DNA of 61,661 nucleotides from an uncultured Anaerolineae bacterium (GTDB lineage Bacteria > Chloroflexota > Anaerolineae > Anaerolineales > Villigracilaceae), in the NCBI GenBank assembly GCA_937120535.1, contig CAKZJX010000118.1, positions 1 to 61,661 of the forward strand. Reading direction: 5' to 3'. The notes beneath the pieces are model-generated. The model searched no databases. It saw nothing but the letters and a program-made list of their open reading frames with translations, and was not told where the DNA came from. How positions within the stretch are numbered: the first letter of the stretch is position 1; each line of letters starts with the position of its first letter. Below, piece by piece: positions 17,244 to 25,182 of this stretch. The translations under genes were made by a program, and so were the position numbers.

Positions 17244-18085
17244 CCCACGACGATGTTATCTATCAACCGCGTGTTTCCAATGAAGACAGCCATCGAGAGC
17301 AAAGCCTTGCCGGAGATGGTTTGAAGCTCTTCGAGAGTGTCATAGTCAGCCACAGAAACGTACTGCATCTGCGCCAATGGCTCAGATGCAATCACCTCGG
17401 CCATCAGGGTGCGCAGCACTTCGGCGTTTCGCTCGCCTTGTTGATAGGCCGCCTGGGCAGCTTGCAGCGCACGGAAGAGCACTGTGGCCGCTTGGCGCTC
17501 TTGGGGATTTAGGTAGACGTTGCGGCTAGACATGGCCAAGCCATCGGGCTCACGCACCGTCGGACAGACCACGATCTCGATCGGAAAATTCAGATCGCGC
17601 GTCATGCATCGGATCACCAGGGCCTGTTGTGCGTCCTTTTGACCGAAATAGGCCTTGTGGGGCTGAACGGCGTTGAACAACTTGGTCACGATGGTGGCGA
17701 CACCGCGAAAATGCCCTGGACGGGCAGCGCCCTCCAAACGGCGGGTCAACCCCTCGACTTCGATCCAGGTGGCGTAGCCAGGTGGATACATCTCTTCTTC
17801 GGTAGGTGTCCACACCAGATCGACCTCCTCGCTCTCCAGCAGGCTGAGATCGCGTTGCAGATCGCGCGGGTAACGGGCCAGGTCTTCGTGGGGGCCGAAC
17901 TGGGTAGGATTGACAAAGATGCTCGCCACCACGCGATCGCATTCGGCGCGCGCCCGACGGACCAGGGAAAGATGACCTTCGTGAAGGTAGCCCATGGTGG
18001 GAACAAAGCCAACCGTCCCTTCCAGCAGGCGGCGGGCTGTGCGCAGTTCGTCCAGGGTAGTGGCCAGGATCATCTGTCGGGGCAT
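17240..18085 (-). CDS. panC: Pantothenate synthetase
   Basis: A 281-residue enzyme joining pantoate and beta-alanine with ATP (pantothenate/CoA pathway). The signature elements are complete: FVPTMGYLHEGHLSLVRRAR with the HEGH ATP-binding motif, SIFVNPTQFGPHEDLARYPR, the pantoate-binding YFGQKDAQQ, and MSSRNVYL corresponding to the KMSKS-like loop. The length is typical. AAGGAG lies about 7 bases before the start codon. The last bases overlap the stop of the heparinase-like gene on the other strand. No panB or panD is adjacent, so panC is isolated here. Confidence 0.96.
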   Translation of the reverse strand: MPRQMILATTLDELRTARRLLEGTVGFVPTMGYLHEGHLSLVRRARAECDRVVASIFVNPTQFGPHEDLARYPRDLQRDLSLLESEEVDLVWTPTEEEMYPPGYATWIEVEGLTRRLEGAARPGHFRGVATIVTKLFNAVQPHKAYFGQKDAQQALVIRCMTRDLNFPIEIVVCPTVREPDGLAMSSRNVYLNPQERQAATVLFRALQAAQAAYQQGERNAEVLRTLMAEVIASEPLAQMQYVSVADYDTLEELQTISGKALLSMAVFIGNTRLIDNIVVG

Positions 18086-18212
18086 GGGATCTCCTTGTTG
18101 GGGCAGGTTGCTCGGCTGCCCAGAGACGACCTCAGCCGGCGCTCGTTTGACAGCCGAGCAGGGAAAGAACCGCTGAATGAGAATTTCTCTACCATAACAG
18201 TGATTGTTCCAA

Positions 18213-18239
18213 GGGAGTGGCTCAAAAATGGGCTAAAAT
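18213..18239 (+). repeat. 27-base dispersed repeat (copy A)
   Basis: GGGAGTGGCTCAAAAATGGG followed by CTAAAAT. It matches 27090-27116 at 26 of 27 positions and is related to the ends at 27187 (inverted), 27545 and 48866. It probably is the terminal sequence of a mobile or MITE-like element; no second end was found near this copy. Confidence 0.75.
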
Positions 18240-18291
18240 CGCGACATCTATAGAATGCCCACAAGGTCGCCGAACCGAGCGACAAAACAGA

Positions 18292-18331
18292 GCCGGGAAA
18301 ACCGGCAGCGGCGGGCAGCGGTATCGCTGCC
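18292..18331. other. Tandem hairpins of unknown function
   Basis: Two perfect stem-loops: GCCGG-GAAAA-CCGGC (18292-18306) and GGCAGCG-GTAT-CGCTGCC (18314-18331). There is no U-tract of terminator quality on either strand, and no gene ends next to it. It may be a structured RNA fragment or a decayed element. Confidence 0.45.
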
Positions 18332-18618
18332 TGTATGATTTGAGTGTGTTACCTCCTAATCTTACAAGGAGCTCACCTTTTTGTCAAAACTGACCAAGGG
18401 CGTTCGAGAATTCTGCCAATCCAACAGGTGTGGTCAAGCGTATCGTCCGGAACAGCGGAACGAAGACGCCAATCTATGGGCAAGGGATGGTTGGCCTAAG
18501 TCCTACAGCCAAGAGTGATGCGCCTTCGTGTATTCGTTGACGGTTTTGCTCGCCATCGAACAGCCTAGCGTTTGACCCTCCCCAAAGCCACCAAATGTTA
18601 CAGTGTCGGGCGACACTC

Positions 18619-19312
18619 CAGGACTTTTCAAGAATCTCACTTTGTGACATACTTACAAAAGCATCATTTCCAGAGGCCAAGCGATGAAGATGACAAGTGT
18701 GCTTCAAGCGCTCAAAACCGTTCCGGACCCGCGCGGACGGCAGGAGCGACAATATCCGTGATTCAGCGAGAATTCATACAGGCATTGATCCAGTGGATGA
18801 CATCGTTTGCGCCTGGTCAACCTGCTGCCAAGATGGTACGGGTGATCAAAGGACATGGGGGCTGGAACACAGTAGGCGTTACATCTTTACCCCTGTAGCG
18901 AAGCGTCTGAGCACATCGGGGAGCGGTTTTGCTGGCCGAGGGAATGGGGCGGTTGGTTGGAGCGTCTGGTCTGGCGCTCCGGCTAAGCCGCTCCCGAGTA
19001 CAGTCGACAGGTTGGGGTGGCCGGCGCCGCCTTCGCCTAGCCCATGACGGCTGAAGAAGCGTTCACTCGTCTGCGTCAGCATTGGATGATAGAAAATGGA
19101 GTGTTTCAGGTACGGGATGTCACCCACGAGGAAGACCGTCTCCACGGTCGGAAGATCGGCCTGGCGCTCAGCAGTCTCCGTCATGCAGCCATTACACTGC
19201 TCAGGCGGTTGGGATAGGACTACCTCCCGGACGCTCAACGTGCTCTGACTGCTTCTCTACACTCGGCTGGGCAACTGCTTGAAGGATTTGCTTAATTGTC
19301 CGAGAAGCCCTG
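18619..19312 (+). mobile_element. ISAs1-family insertion sequence relic
   Basis: Possible terminal inverted repeats are CAGGACTTTTCAAGAA at 18619-18634 and, on the other strand, CAGGGCTTCTCGGACA at 19312-19297 (11 of 16 match). The CAGG start is typical of ISAs1 elements. The 694 bases between them are much shorter than a complete element and contain only both ends of a transposase gene. No target-site duplication is visible. The family assignment rests on the transposase remnants; the ends are less certain. Confidence 0.65.
18684..19295 (+). pseudogene. Decayed ISAs1-family transposase
   Basis: The N-terminal piece (18684-18761) reads LQALKTVPDPRGRQERQYP then a stop, matching the ISAs1/DDE_Tnp_1-associated start (L-x-x-x-x-x-x-PDPR). 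The C-terminal piece (19044-19295) reads LRQHWMIENGVFQVRDVTHE then EEDRLHGRK and LRHAAITLLRRLG, matching the HW-x-IEN...DVT-x-EED block with the catalytic Glu, followed by an in-frame TAG at 19215 where the family has a tryptophan-like codon. The central catalytic core is missing between them. So the gene has suffered a large internal deletion, frameshifts and at least two stops. It cannot make an active transposase. Confidence 0.8.
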
Positions 19313-19330
19313 AAACAAGGCCCAGAAAGG

Positions 19331-19359
19331 TTGCCAACTTATTCAATCACTTGTATAAT
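19331..19359 (+). promoter_or_regulatory. Sigma-70-type promoter for the S1-domain gene
   Basis: TTGCCA (19331-19336), a 17-base spacer and a perfect TATAAT (19354-19359) lie 34 bases upstream of the start codon at 19393. It is placed just after the IS relic. Confidence 0.8.
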
Positions 19360-19392
19360 CTTCCCATCTTTTGCGTATTGGAGTTACGAGTG

Positions 19393-20652
19393 ATGGAACA
19401 ATATGAAGCCCTGAATGGGCAGGGGGCCGCCAGGTCAGAGCTTGAACAGAACGAACCCCTAAACCATCAGAGCATGGAGACGCTCCTGCAGGAATCCTTG
19501 GGTGTGGAACTTCCCCAGGCCGGAGAGATTCGTCGCGGCGTCATCGCTAGTATTAGCCCGACCCAAATCCTGGTCGGCATCGGCGCCAAATCCGAAGGGA
19601 TCGTCTCCGGCCGCGAGCTGGAAGCCCTTTCGGAAGAAGAACGCGCTGCTCTCTCGGTTGGCCAGGAAGTCTATGTCTACGTGGTCAGCGCCGAGGATGT
19701 GAACGGCAGTGTCATCCTTTCGATCAAACGCGCTCAGGAACAGATGATGTGGGATAACGTGGAGCGCAAGCTGGCCAATCAGGAAGTGATCGAAACCACC
19801 ATCAGCGGCTATAACAAAGGTGGGTTGATCGTCCACGTAGGCGGTTTGCGCGGCTTCGTTCCTGCTTCCCAGATCAGCCTGAGCCGTCGTTCCATGGCTG
19901 TTGGCGACACGCCCGAGCAACGCTGGGCAAAGATGATTGGCGAACCGATCACCGTCCGCATCATCGAAGTGGATCGTGGGCGCCGACGTCTGATCCTCTC
20001 TGAGCGCGCCGCTACTCCCGAAACGCGGCAATCGATCCGCGAGCGAGTGATTGCCGAACTGGAAGTCGGAAAGGTCTACACTGGCCGCGTCACCAGCCTG
20101 GCCAACTTTGGCGCCTTTGTCAACATCAACGGCGCCGACGGCCTGGTCCACCTTTCGGAGATCTCCTGGGAACACATCCGTCACCCCAGCGAAGTGTTGC
20201 AGATCGGGCAAGAAGTACAGGTTAAGGTGATCAGCATTGACCGTGAAAAAAAGCGCATCGGTCTTTCGATCCGTCAACTTCAGGAAGACCCCTGGCAAGC
20301 CAAAGTGGCCAAATTCAGCGTCGGTCAGTTGGTTGAAAGCGTGATCACTCGCCTGACGAAGTTTGGCGCCTTTGCCCGCATCGAGGGTGATCTCGAAGGG
20401 CTGATTCATATCTCCGAGATCAGCGAACAGCGCATTGAGCATCCCAAGGAAGTCCTCAAAGAAGGTGATGTCAAGACGCTGCGTATCATCCGCATTGAGC
20501 CTGAGCAGCATCGGATCGGCCTCAGCCTACGCAGAGTGGATTCGGGGGCTTACCTTGACAAAGACCTGAAATCCCTCATGGCCGAACTCCAAGAAGAGAC
20601 CGAGAAACTCTCCGACGAGCCTTCTGCCCCACCCGAACAAATGTCATCTTGA
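19393..20652 (+). CDS. rpsA: S1 RNA-binding domain protein (RpsA-like)
   Basis: A 419-residue protein with four S1 domains: about 40-110 (GEIRRGVIASISPTQILVGI), 125-205 (ETTISGYNKGGLIVHVGGLR), 220-295 (GKVYTGRVTSLANFGAFVNI) and 305-385 (VESVITRLTKFGAFARIEG). The third and fourth have the canonical GAF...GL(V/I)HxSEIS core. The C-terminal tail is acidic. Ribosomal protein S1 helps mRNA dock to the 30S subunit; proteins with four S1 domains replace the six-domain E. coli form in several phyla. The ATG at 19393 follows GGAG at about 12 bases; a longer in-frame reading would overlap the promoter and IS relic. It could also be a general S1-domain regulator. Confidence 0.85.
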   Translation: MEQYEALNGQGAARSELEQNEPLNHQSMETLLQESLGVELPQAGEIRRGVIASISPTQILVGIGAKSEGIVSGRELEALSEEERAALSVGQEVYVYVVSAEDVNGSVILSIKRAQEQMMWDNVERKLANQEVIETTISGYNKGGLIVHVGGLRGFVPASQISLSRRSMAVGDTPEQRWAKMIGEPITVRIIEVDRGRRRLILSERAATPETRQSIRERVIAELEVGKVYTGRVTSLANFGAFVNINGADGLVHLSEISWEHIRHPSEVLQIGQEVQVKVISIDREKKRIGLSIRQLQEDPWQAKVAKFSVGQLVESVITRLTKFGAFARIEGDLEGLIHISEISEQRIEHPKEVLKEGDVKTLRIIRIEPEQHRIGLSLRRVDSGAYLDKDLKSLMAELQEETEKLSDEPSAPPEQMSS

Positions 20653-20696
20653 TGCTGGGAGAGCGTGCCGAGCAGTGCGCTCTTCTTCACTCGCCC

Positions 20697-21788
20697 ATGT
20701 ACCTGATCGTTGACGCCCACCAGGATCTGGCCTGGAACATGCTGACCTTTGGCCGCGACTATCGGCGTTCAGCAGCCGAGACGCGCGCCCTTGAGCGCAG
20801 CTCCTTGACCGTTGAACGCAACGGCGACACCTTGCTGGGGTGGCCGGAGTATCAACGTGGCCACGTGGCCATTGTCTTTGCCACCCTGTTTGCCGCCCCA
20901 ACCCATGCGCGCCGGGGAGAATGGGAGCCCTTGGTCTATGCCCATGGAGATTATGAGACGGCCCATCGCCTGTACTGGAAACAACAAGAGACCTATCACC
21001 GCCTGTGCGATCAATCGCCCGATCACTTCTCTCTCATCGGTTCCCGCGCCGACCTCGGCCGGGTTCTCCACCCCTGGCAGACTGCCGGCGAGGGGCCGGT
21101 TGGCTTGGTCGTCCTGATGGAAGGTGCGGATGGGATTCGTTCCCCTGACGAGCTGGTGGAGTGGTGGCAAGGCGGGGTGCGCTTGATCGGCTTGGCCTGG
21201 GCCGGCACGCGCTACAGCGGAGGCACGCACCAACCCGGGCCTCTCACCGCTGAGGGCCGGCGCCTGCTGAACGCTATGGCGGAGTTCCCCTTTCTCCTCG
21301 ACCTGAGTCATATGGACGAAGTCGCTGCTCTCGAAGCCCTCGATCGCTATGAGGGACCGATCGTGGTCACCCATGCCAATTGTCAAGCCCTGCTCAAAGG
21401 TCTGGAGAGCAACCGTCATCTCTCTGATCGCGTGATCGCAGGCCTGATCGAGCGTGGCGGTGTGATCGGCGTAGTGCCCTACAATGCCTTTCTCAGCGTC
21501 GGCTGGTCCTATCGGCGCGGGAGCCGTCGTGAGGAGGTCTCCCTTGCCCATCTCGCCGATCACGTAGATCATATCTGTCAGATCGCCGGCAACGCCCGAC
21601 ATGTCGGCCTCGGCTCGGATTTCGACGGAGGATTTGGGGTACAATCGGTCCCAATCGAGATCGACACCATCGCCGATCTGCAAAAACTGGCCGATTTTCT
21701 CCGTCCCCGTGGCTACACCGAAGAAGAGATTGCGGCCATCCTGGGAGGAAACTGGTTGCGTCATCTGCAGGAGAATTTGCCCACATGA
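20697..21788 (+). CDS. Membrane dipeptidase family peptidase (M19)
   Basis: A 363-residue metallopeptidase of the renal dipeptidase family. Zinc ligands are visible in DAHQDLAWN (HxD), in the internal glutamate of VVLMEGADGI, in the LDLSHMDEVA and VVTHANCQAL histidines, and in GLGSDFDGGFG. The family cleaves dipeptides, often D-amino-acid-containing peptidoglycan fragments. The start at 20697 gives the usual MYLIVDAH beginning; ATG 20652, overlapping the S1 gene stop, would add 15 residues. It ends with a 4-base overlap with the following membrane protein gene. No signal peptide is seen, so it is probably cytoplasmic. Confidence 0.88.
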   Translation: MYLIVDAHQDLAWNMLTFGRDYRRSAAETRALERSSLTVERNGDTLLGWPEYQRGHVAIVFATLFAAPTHARRGEWEPLVYAHGDYETAHRLYWKQQETYHRLCDQSPDHFSLIGSRADLGRVLHPWQTAGEGPVGLVVLMEGADGIRSPDELVEWWQGGVRLIGLAWAGTRYSGGTHQPGPLTAEGRRLLNAMAEFPFLLDLSHMDEVAALEALDRYEGPIVVTHANCQALLKGLESNRHLSDRVIAGLIERGGVIGVVPYNAFLSVGWSYRRGSRREEVSLAHLADHVDHICQIAGNARHVGLGSDFDGGFGVQSVPIEIDTIADLQKLADFLRPRGYTEEEIAAILGGNWLRHLQENLPT

Positions 21789-22327
21789 ACGCCGACCGCT
21801 CGCCTTCGATAACCCGCCTGCGGGTGGGACTGTTGAGCGTCCTGTTTGGCTTGTTTGTGTTCATCGTCGGCGCCAAGCCGGCCTGGTTTGGTTGGGACAA
21901 TAGCCCTGTGGTGGGATTCATCCAGGTATCCGTCCTACTGATCGGATTGGGGATCCTGTGCCTGGGCGGTTATATCACCATAGATACTTTTTGGATTGGA
22001 CAAGAACGCACCATTCCGGCCGATATCGGCATGCGTCTGGTGGCCACTGGCTACGTGATCGCCGTGTTTTCCGGCATGGCCGACGTGTTCGGTCTAGGCA
22101 CCCAAGTTGGGCCCGAGGCTCCCTTCTTCGGGCCTGTCCAGGCCGGCGGAATCATCTTCGGCCAGGCGGTCATCGCTATTGGATTTCTGATGATGCTTCC
22201 GTTCCCCTATTACAGACAGTCCACCGCTCTGGCAGACGTGGTGGCCGAAGAAACGCTCCCTGCCGATGCTGGACAACCCTCCCCGCCTTCCGGTGCCAGT
22301 CCGCCGTCCGACGCCCCTTCGTCCTGA
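21785..22327 (+). CDS. Four-helix membrane protein of unknown function
   Basis: A 180-residue protein starting inside the stop codon of the dipeptidase gene. It has four clear hydrophobic helices at about residues 12-30, 45-65, 85-105 and 117-137, and a hydrophilic Pro/Ser/Ala-rich tail. I do not recognise a family. Tight coupling to the peptidase suggests co-expression; the function is unknown. Confidence 0.75.
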   Translation: MNADRSPSITRLRVGLLSVLFGLFVFIVGAKPAWFGWDNSPVVGFIQVSVLLIGLGILCLGGYITIDTFWIGQERTIPADIGMRLVATGYVIAVFSGMADVFGLGTQVGPEAPFFGPVQAGGIIFGQAVIAIGFLMMLPFPYYRQSTALADVVAEETLPADAGQPSPPSGASPPSDAPSS

Positions 22328-22407
22328 TCCCTGCGCCTCAAGACACCAGAACCTGGCTGTGCCGGCAAACCGCTGACATGCCCTCGATTCTTGATCCTTT
22401 CTGAGGG

Positions 22408-23319
22408 TCACCCCACCATCAGCCTGTTGATCACCACAAAGACTGTAATAATTGTTAACTGCGCCAGAGGATAGAAGCTCGCGCTATCGAACAACCGCGC
22501 TGCCAGGCGACCGTCCAGCGTCTTATATAACAAGTATCCCGGACGCAACAGGAACCATACGCCGGCGGCCAGCGTGGCCAGCAAATACGGCCAACCCAAC
22601 GGCAAAGGCGAAAGGATCGGCAAGAACAAGCTGACGATCACTGTGAGGACCAACATGACCAAGGCGATCTGGCCGGCGCGTCGTGGCCCCAACTGCAAGG
22701 GGATGGTCTTGGCGTTGACTCGTCGATCCTCTTCGGTGTCGTTCCAATCGGCGGGGATGTTCTGCCCACCGATCTCCCAGCAAAACACCCACGCCAAGGC
22801 CAACAACAGCCATTCGGGGCGCGGATTGGGTTCCACCACGAAGATAGCTGCGATCGGGCCGCTGGATTTGACAAAACCACTCACCACCGTCCGCCAGTAG
22901 GTCACCTTGAGCAGCAGACAATAAATCACCTCCAACATGGCTGCAGCTAGCAGAATGATCACGATCACCGGATTGAGCAAATAGGATCCGATCAGGGCGG
23001 CCACAAACCAGCCGGCAAACCAGAGCAGACCGCTGCGGTAACTGAGCACACCTTGAGCCAGCGGATAGCGTAGCGCCGAGGCTTCCACCGAATACCCAGG
23101 GTTGATGCCCCCCACAAATTTCTCTCGGTCGGCGACTACACCCATCAGATCGTTCAGCGCATAAATCGCTGTATAGGCGGCAAAAGCGGTAAACAACGAA
23201 AGCAGGATAATTGGCAAGGGCGGAAAGTCGCCTAACCAGAGCAAGGCGTAAAAACCAGGTGCGGCAATATCCAACACGCCGTGAGTGGTGCGAGAAAGGG
23301 CAAAAAAGGGCCGAAGCAT
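22408..23319 (-). CDS. UbiA-like membrane prenyltransferase
   Basis: A 303-residue polytopic protein with about eight or nine helices. It has both aspartate-rich motifs of the UbiA superfamily: NDLMGVVADREKF (first motif, Mg-diphosphate site) and DWNDTEEDRRVN (second motif). GGGAGGGAG directly precedes ATG 23319; a longer in-frame reading is not needed. It is the last gene of the five-gene operon with the UbiG-like methyltransferase (19 bases upstream) and the sugar phosphate cyclase. UbiA enzymes attach prenyl groups to aromatic or other polar acceptors. The cyclase next door suggests that the acceptor could be a cyclitol, and the arrangement is comparable to EboC in ebo-type gene sets. Standard quinone synthesis is an alternative. 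Confidence 0.85.
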   Translation of the reverse strand: MLRPFFALSRTTHGVLDIAAPGFYALLWLGDFPPLPIILLSLFTAFAAYTAIYALNDLMGVVADREKFVGGINPGYSVEASALRYPLAQGVLSYRSGLLWFAGWFVAALIGSYLLNPVIVIILLAAAMLEVIYCLLLKVTYWRTVVSGFVKSSGPIAAIFVVEPNPRPEWLLLALAWVFCWEIGGQNIPADWNDTEEDRRVNAKTIPLQLGPRRAGQIALVMLVLTVIVSLFLPILSPLPLGWPYLLATLAAGVWFLLRPGYLLYKTLDGRLAARLFDSASFYPLAQLTIITVFVVINRLMVG

Positions 23320-23338
23320 AACTCCCTCCCTGATCAGG

Positions 23339-24049
23339 TCAGTCTTTAGCAAAGTGCATGAAGTAGTTGACGTCTTCCTTATCGTATGCCAAGCGGAAAC
23401 AACGAGTGAATGGATTGAAGATCAGACTAGCGCTGCGCACAAAACGCAGGCCGGCCTGAGCCCCCCAGCGACGCAGCTCCTCCGGCCGGATCAACATTCG
23501 ATAGACATGCGTGCCGCGCGGCAACAAGCGAAAGATATACTCCCCGCCGATGATGGCAAACAGAAACGCCTTGGGGGTGCGGTTGATGGTGGAAAAGAAC
23601 GCCTGTCCCCCTGGTTTCAGGGCCCGAGCGCAGGCAGCCACTACCTTTGCGGGTTCCGGCACATGTTCCAGCATTTCCAAGCAGGTTACGGCGTCAAAAA
23701 AAGCAGGGCGTTCGGCGGCAATCTGCTCAGCGCTGGCGTGAACATATTCAATCTCCAAGCCTTGCGCTCGAGCATGGCGACGCGCCACCTCAAGGGAAGG
23801 TTCAGAGAGGTCAATGCCGGTCACCTGGGCGCCGCGGCGGGCCAGGGCTTCAGCCAAGATGCCGCCTCCACAACCTACGTCCAGAATGCGTGGCGCCGTT
23901 GTCGTGTGATCCAATCGCTCGAGGATAAATTGTGTCCGCAGAGGGTTGATGGTGTGTAATGTCCCCATCTCTCCCTGCGGGTCCCACCAGATTTGAGAGA
24001 CGCGATCAAACTTCTCGATCTCAGCATGATCCACATTCATGTGCTTCAT
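23339..24049 (-). CDS. UbiG-like SAM-dependent O-methyltransferase
   Basis: A 236-residue class I methyltransferase. The N-terminal IWWDPQGEMGTLHTINPLR is the signature of UbiG-type polyprenyl-catechol O-methyltransferases, followed by motif I ILDVGCGGGILAEALA, the acidic end of beta2 (VTGIDLSEPS), and LEMLEHVPEP. The amphipathic region YIFRLLPRGTHVYRMLIRPEEL also matches UbiG. The start overlaps the cyclase stop by four bases (ATGA). Chloroflexota are not known for ubiquinone, so this enzyme probably methylates another prenylated or ring-hydroxylated lipid made by the operon. Exact substrate unknown. Confidence 0.88.
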   Translation of the reverse strand: MKHMNVDHAEIEKFDRVSQIWWDPQGEMGTLHTINPLRTQFILERLDHTTTAPRILDVGCGGGILAEALARRGAQVTGIDLSEPSLEVARRHARAQGLEIEYVHASAEQIAAERPAFFDAVTCLEMLEHVPEPAKVVAACARALKPGGQAFFSTINRTPKAFLFAIIGGEYIFRLLPRGTHVYRMLIRPEELRRWGAQAGLRFVRSASLIFNPFTRCFRLAYDKEDVNYFMHFAKD

Positions 24050-25182
24050 ACCCGTATTACCGCCCAGTCTTTGAGAGAGTGTACGGCACGTTCGATTTCC
24101 TCAGGACAAATATCGTTCACGAACACACACTGGCCGATCCCTTGCGGAATTGGAGCGCGTTGCAAACCATTGCGATGATAAGTACGCTCCACAAGTGATT
24201 CCCAGAGCAGGGCCGGGGTGAGCACCCCATAATCCAGCTCGATGCCCAAAGTATGGATCAAGCAGAACAGGCGTTCTACTTCAACAGCGGTCAACAAGCC
24301 GCGCCCTTGAGCGATGATCGAGGACAGAAGAATATCGAGCAGCACCGCCTCGCCATGCAAGAGATGCCTGGCATGATGCGCTTCTAGGCCATAACTAAAG
24401 GTGTGTCCAAAATCCATCTTGCGCTCCAGATCATCCTCGAAGAGGTTGGGTTCCAACTCTTCCAACACATCCTCGATGGCACGCCTCAAGATAGCTTCGC
24501 CGACCGGGTTTTGAAAACTTGCCTCCACACTCTCTGCGCCGTGAGACTCCAACCACTCAAACAGTTCGGCGTCCTTGATCACGGCTAATTTGACGATCTC
24601 ACAAATCCCATTCAAAAGATGGCGACGCGGCAAGGTCTTCAGGAACGCCTTGTCCAGCAAGACCAACCGCGGCGGATGAAACGCCCCCAAGCGGTTCTTG
24701 TTGCTGTTGAAATTGATGCCAGTCTTGATCCCGATTGATGCGTCGATGTATCCCATCAGCGTGGTCGGCACCTTAACATAGGGCACACCGCGGCGATAAC
24801 TGGCGGCCACAAACCCCACCAGATCGGTCAACACCCCACCTCCGATAGCCAGAATCGGCTCATCGCGGCGATAGATGGGGAAGGCGTCCAATTCGCGCAC
24901 AATGCGCACGTAGTGTTCCAGAGTCTTGTTTTCCTCTCCCCCCGGAAAAGAGACGATACGCGTCTGGATGCGATGATGGTCGAAGTAAGCGCGTATCGCC
25001 TCACCATAGTAGGCTTCGACAGCTGCATCCACCACGACGAAGCGTCGAGCGTCGAGACGACGCCCGACGGCCAACAGCGCTGGATTGTCGGGATGGAAGA
25101 GGTCGGAGGTGGTGATCACCTCATAGGTGACGGTCTGGGTATAGGCCACGCGACGAGCTTGGGGGAGAACTAGGTCCATCAT
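24046..25182 (-). CDS. Sugar phosphate cyclase, 2-epi-5-epi-valiolone synthase-like
   Basis: A 378-residue member of the dehydroquinate synthase fold. NAD-binding and core motifs are FPGGEENKT (about 79-87), GGGVLTDLVGFVAASYRRG (114-132), PTTLMGYIDASIGIKTG (139-155) and NFNSNKNRLG. Metal ligands would be Glu195 (CEIVK), His260 (DFGHTF) and His276 (LHGEAV). True DHQS enzymes have GHTFGHA; here the sequence is GHTFSYG, so the second catalytic histidine is lost, as in valiolone-synthase-type cyclases acting on sedoheptulose 7-phosphate. The KNRLGAFHPP segment also fits that group better. ATG 25182 overlaps the luxS stop. The likely product is a C7 cyclitol; the exact stereochemical class (EEVS, EVS or DDGS) cannot be decided by eye. 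Confidence 0.88.
   Translation of the reverse strand: MMDLVLPQARRVAYTQTVTYEVITTSDLFHPDNPALLAVGRRLDARRFVVVDAAVEAYYGEAIRAYFDHHRIQTRIVSFPGGEENKTLEHYVRIVRELDAFPIYRRDEPILAIGGGVLTDLVGFVAASYRRGVPYVKVPTTLMGYIDASIGIKTGINFNSNKNRLGAFHPPRLVLLDKAFLKTLPRRHLLNGICEIVKLAVIKDAELFEWLESHGAESVEASFQNPVGEAILRRAIEDVLEELEPNLFEDDLERKMDFGHTFSYGLEAHHARHLLHGEAVLLDILLSSIIAQGRGLLTAVEVERLFCLIHTLGIELDYGVLTPALLWESLVERTYHRNGLQRAPIPQGIGQCVFVNDICPEEIERAVHSLKDWAVIRV

Larger units (their letters stand above)
18086..18618. other. 533-bp intergenic region between panC and IS relic
   Basis: No supported gene. It holds a 27-base dispersed repeat (18213-18239), a double hairpin (18292-18331) and, just before the IS relic, a perfect GTGTCG-GG-CGACAC inverted repeat (18603-18616). 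Base composition is less G+C-rich than the genes. Nothing else could be supported. Confidence 0.6.

Noticed and set aside
18603-18634. Target-site duplication flanking the ISAs1 relic
   Set aside because: The bases flanking the two candidate ends do not match.
19459-20511. 350-codon open frame antisense to the S1-domain gene
   Set aside because: It mirrors the coding strand of a well-supported protein with four S1 domains; no family match or RBS was seen.
20769-21764. 331-codon antisense frame over the dipeptidase gene
   Set aside because: Complementary to a gene with complete metal-binding motifs; a composition artefact.
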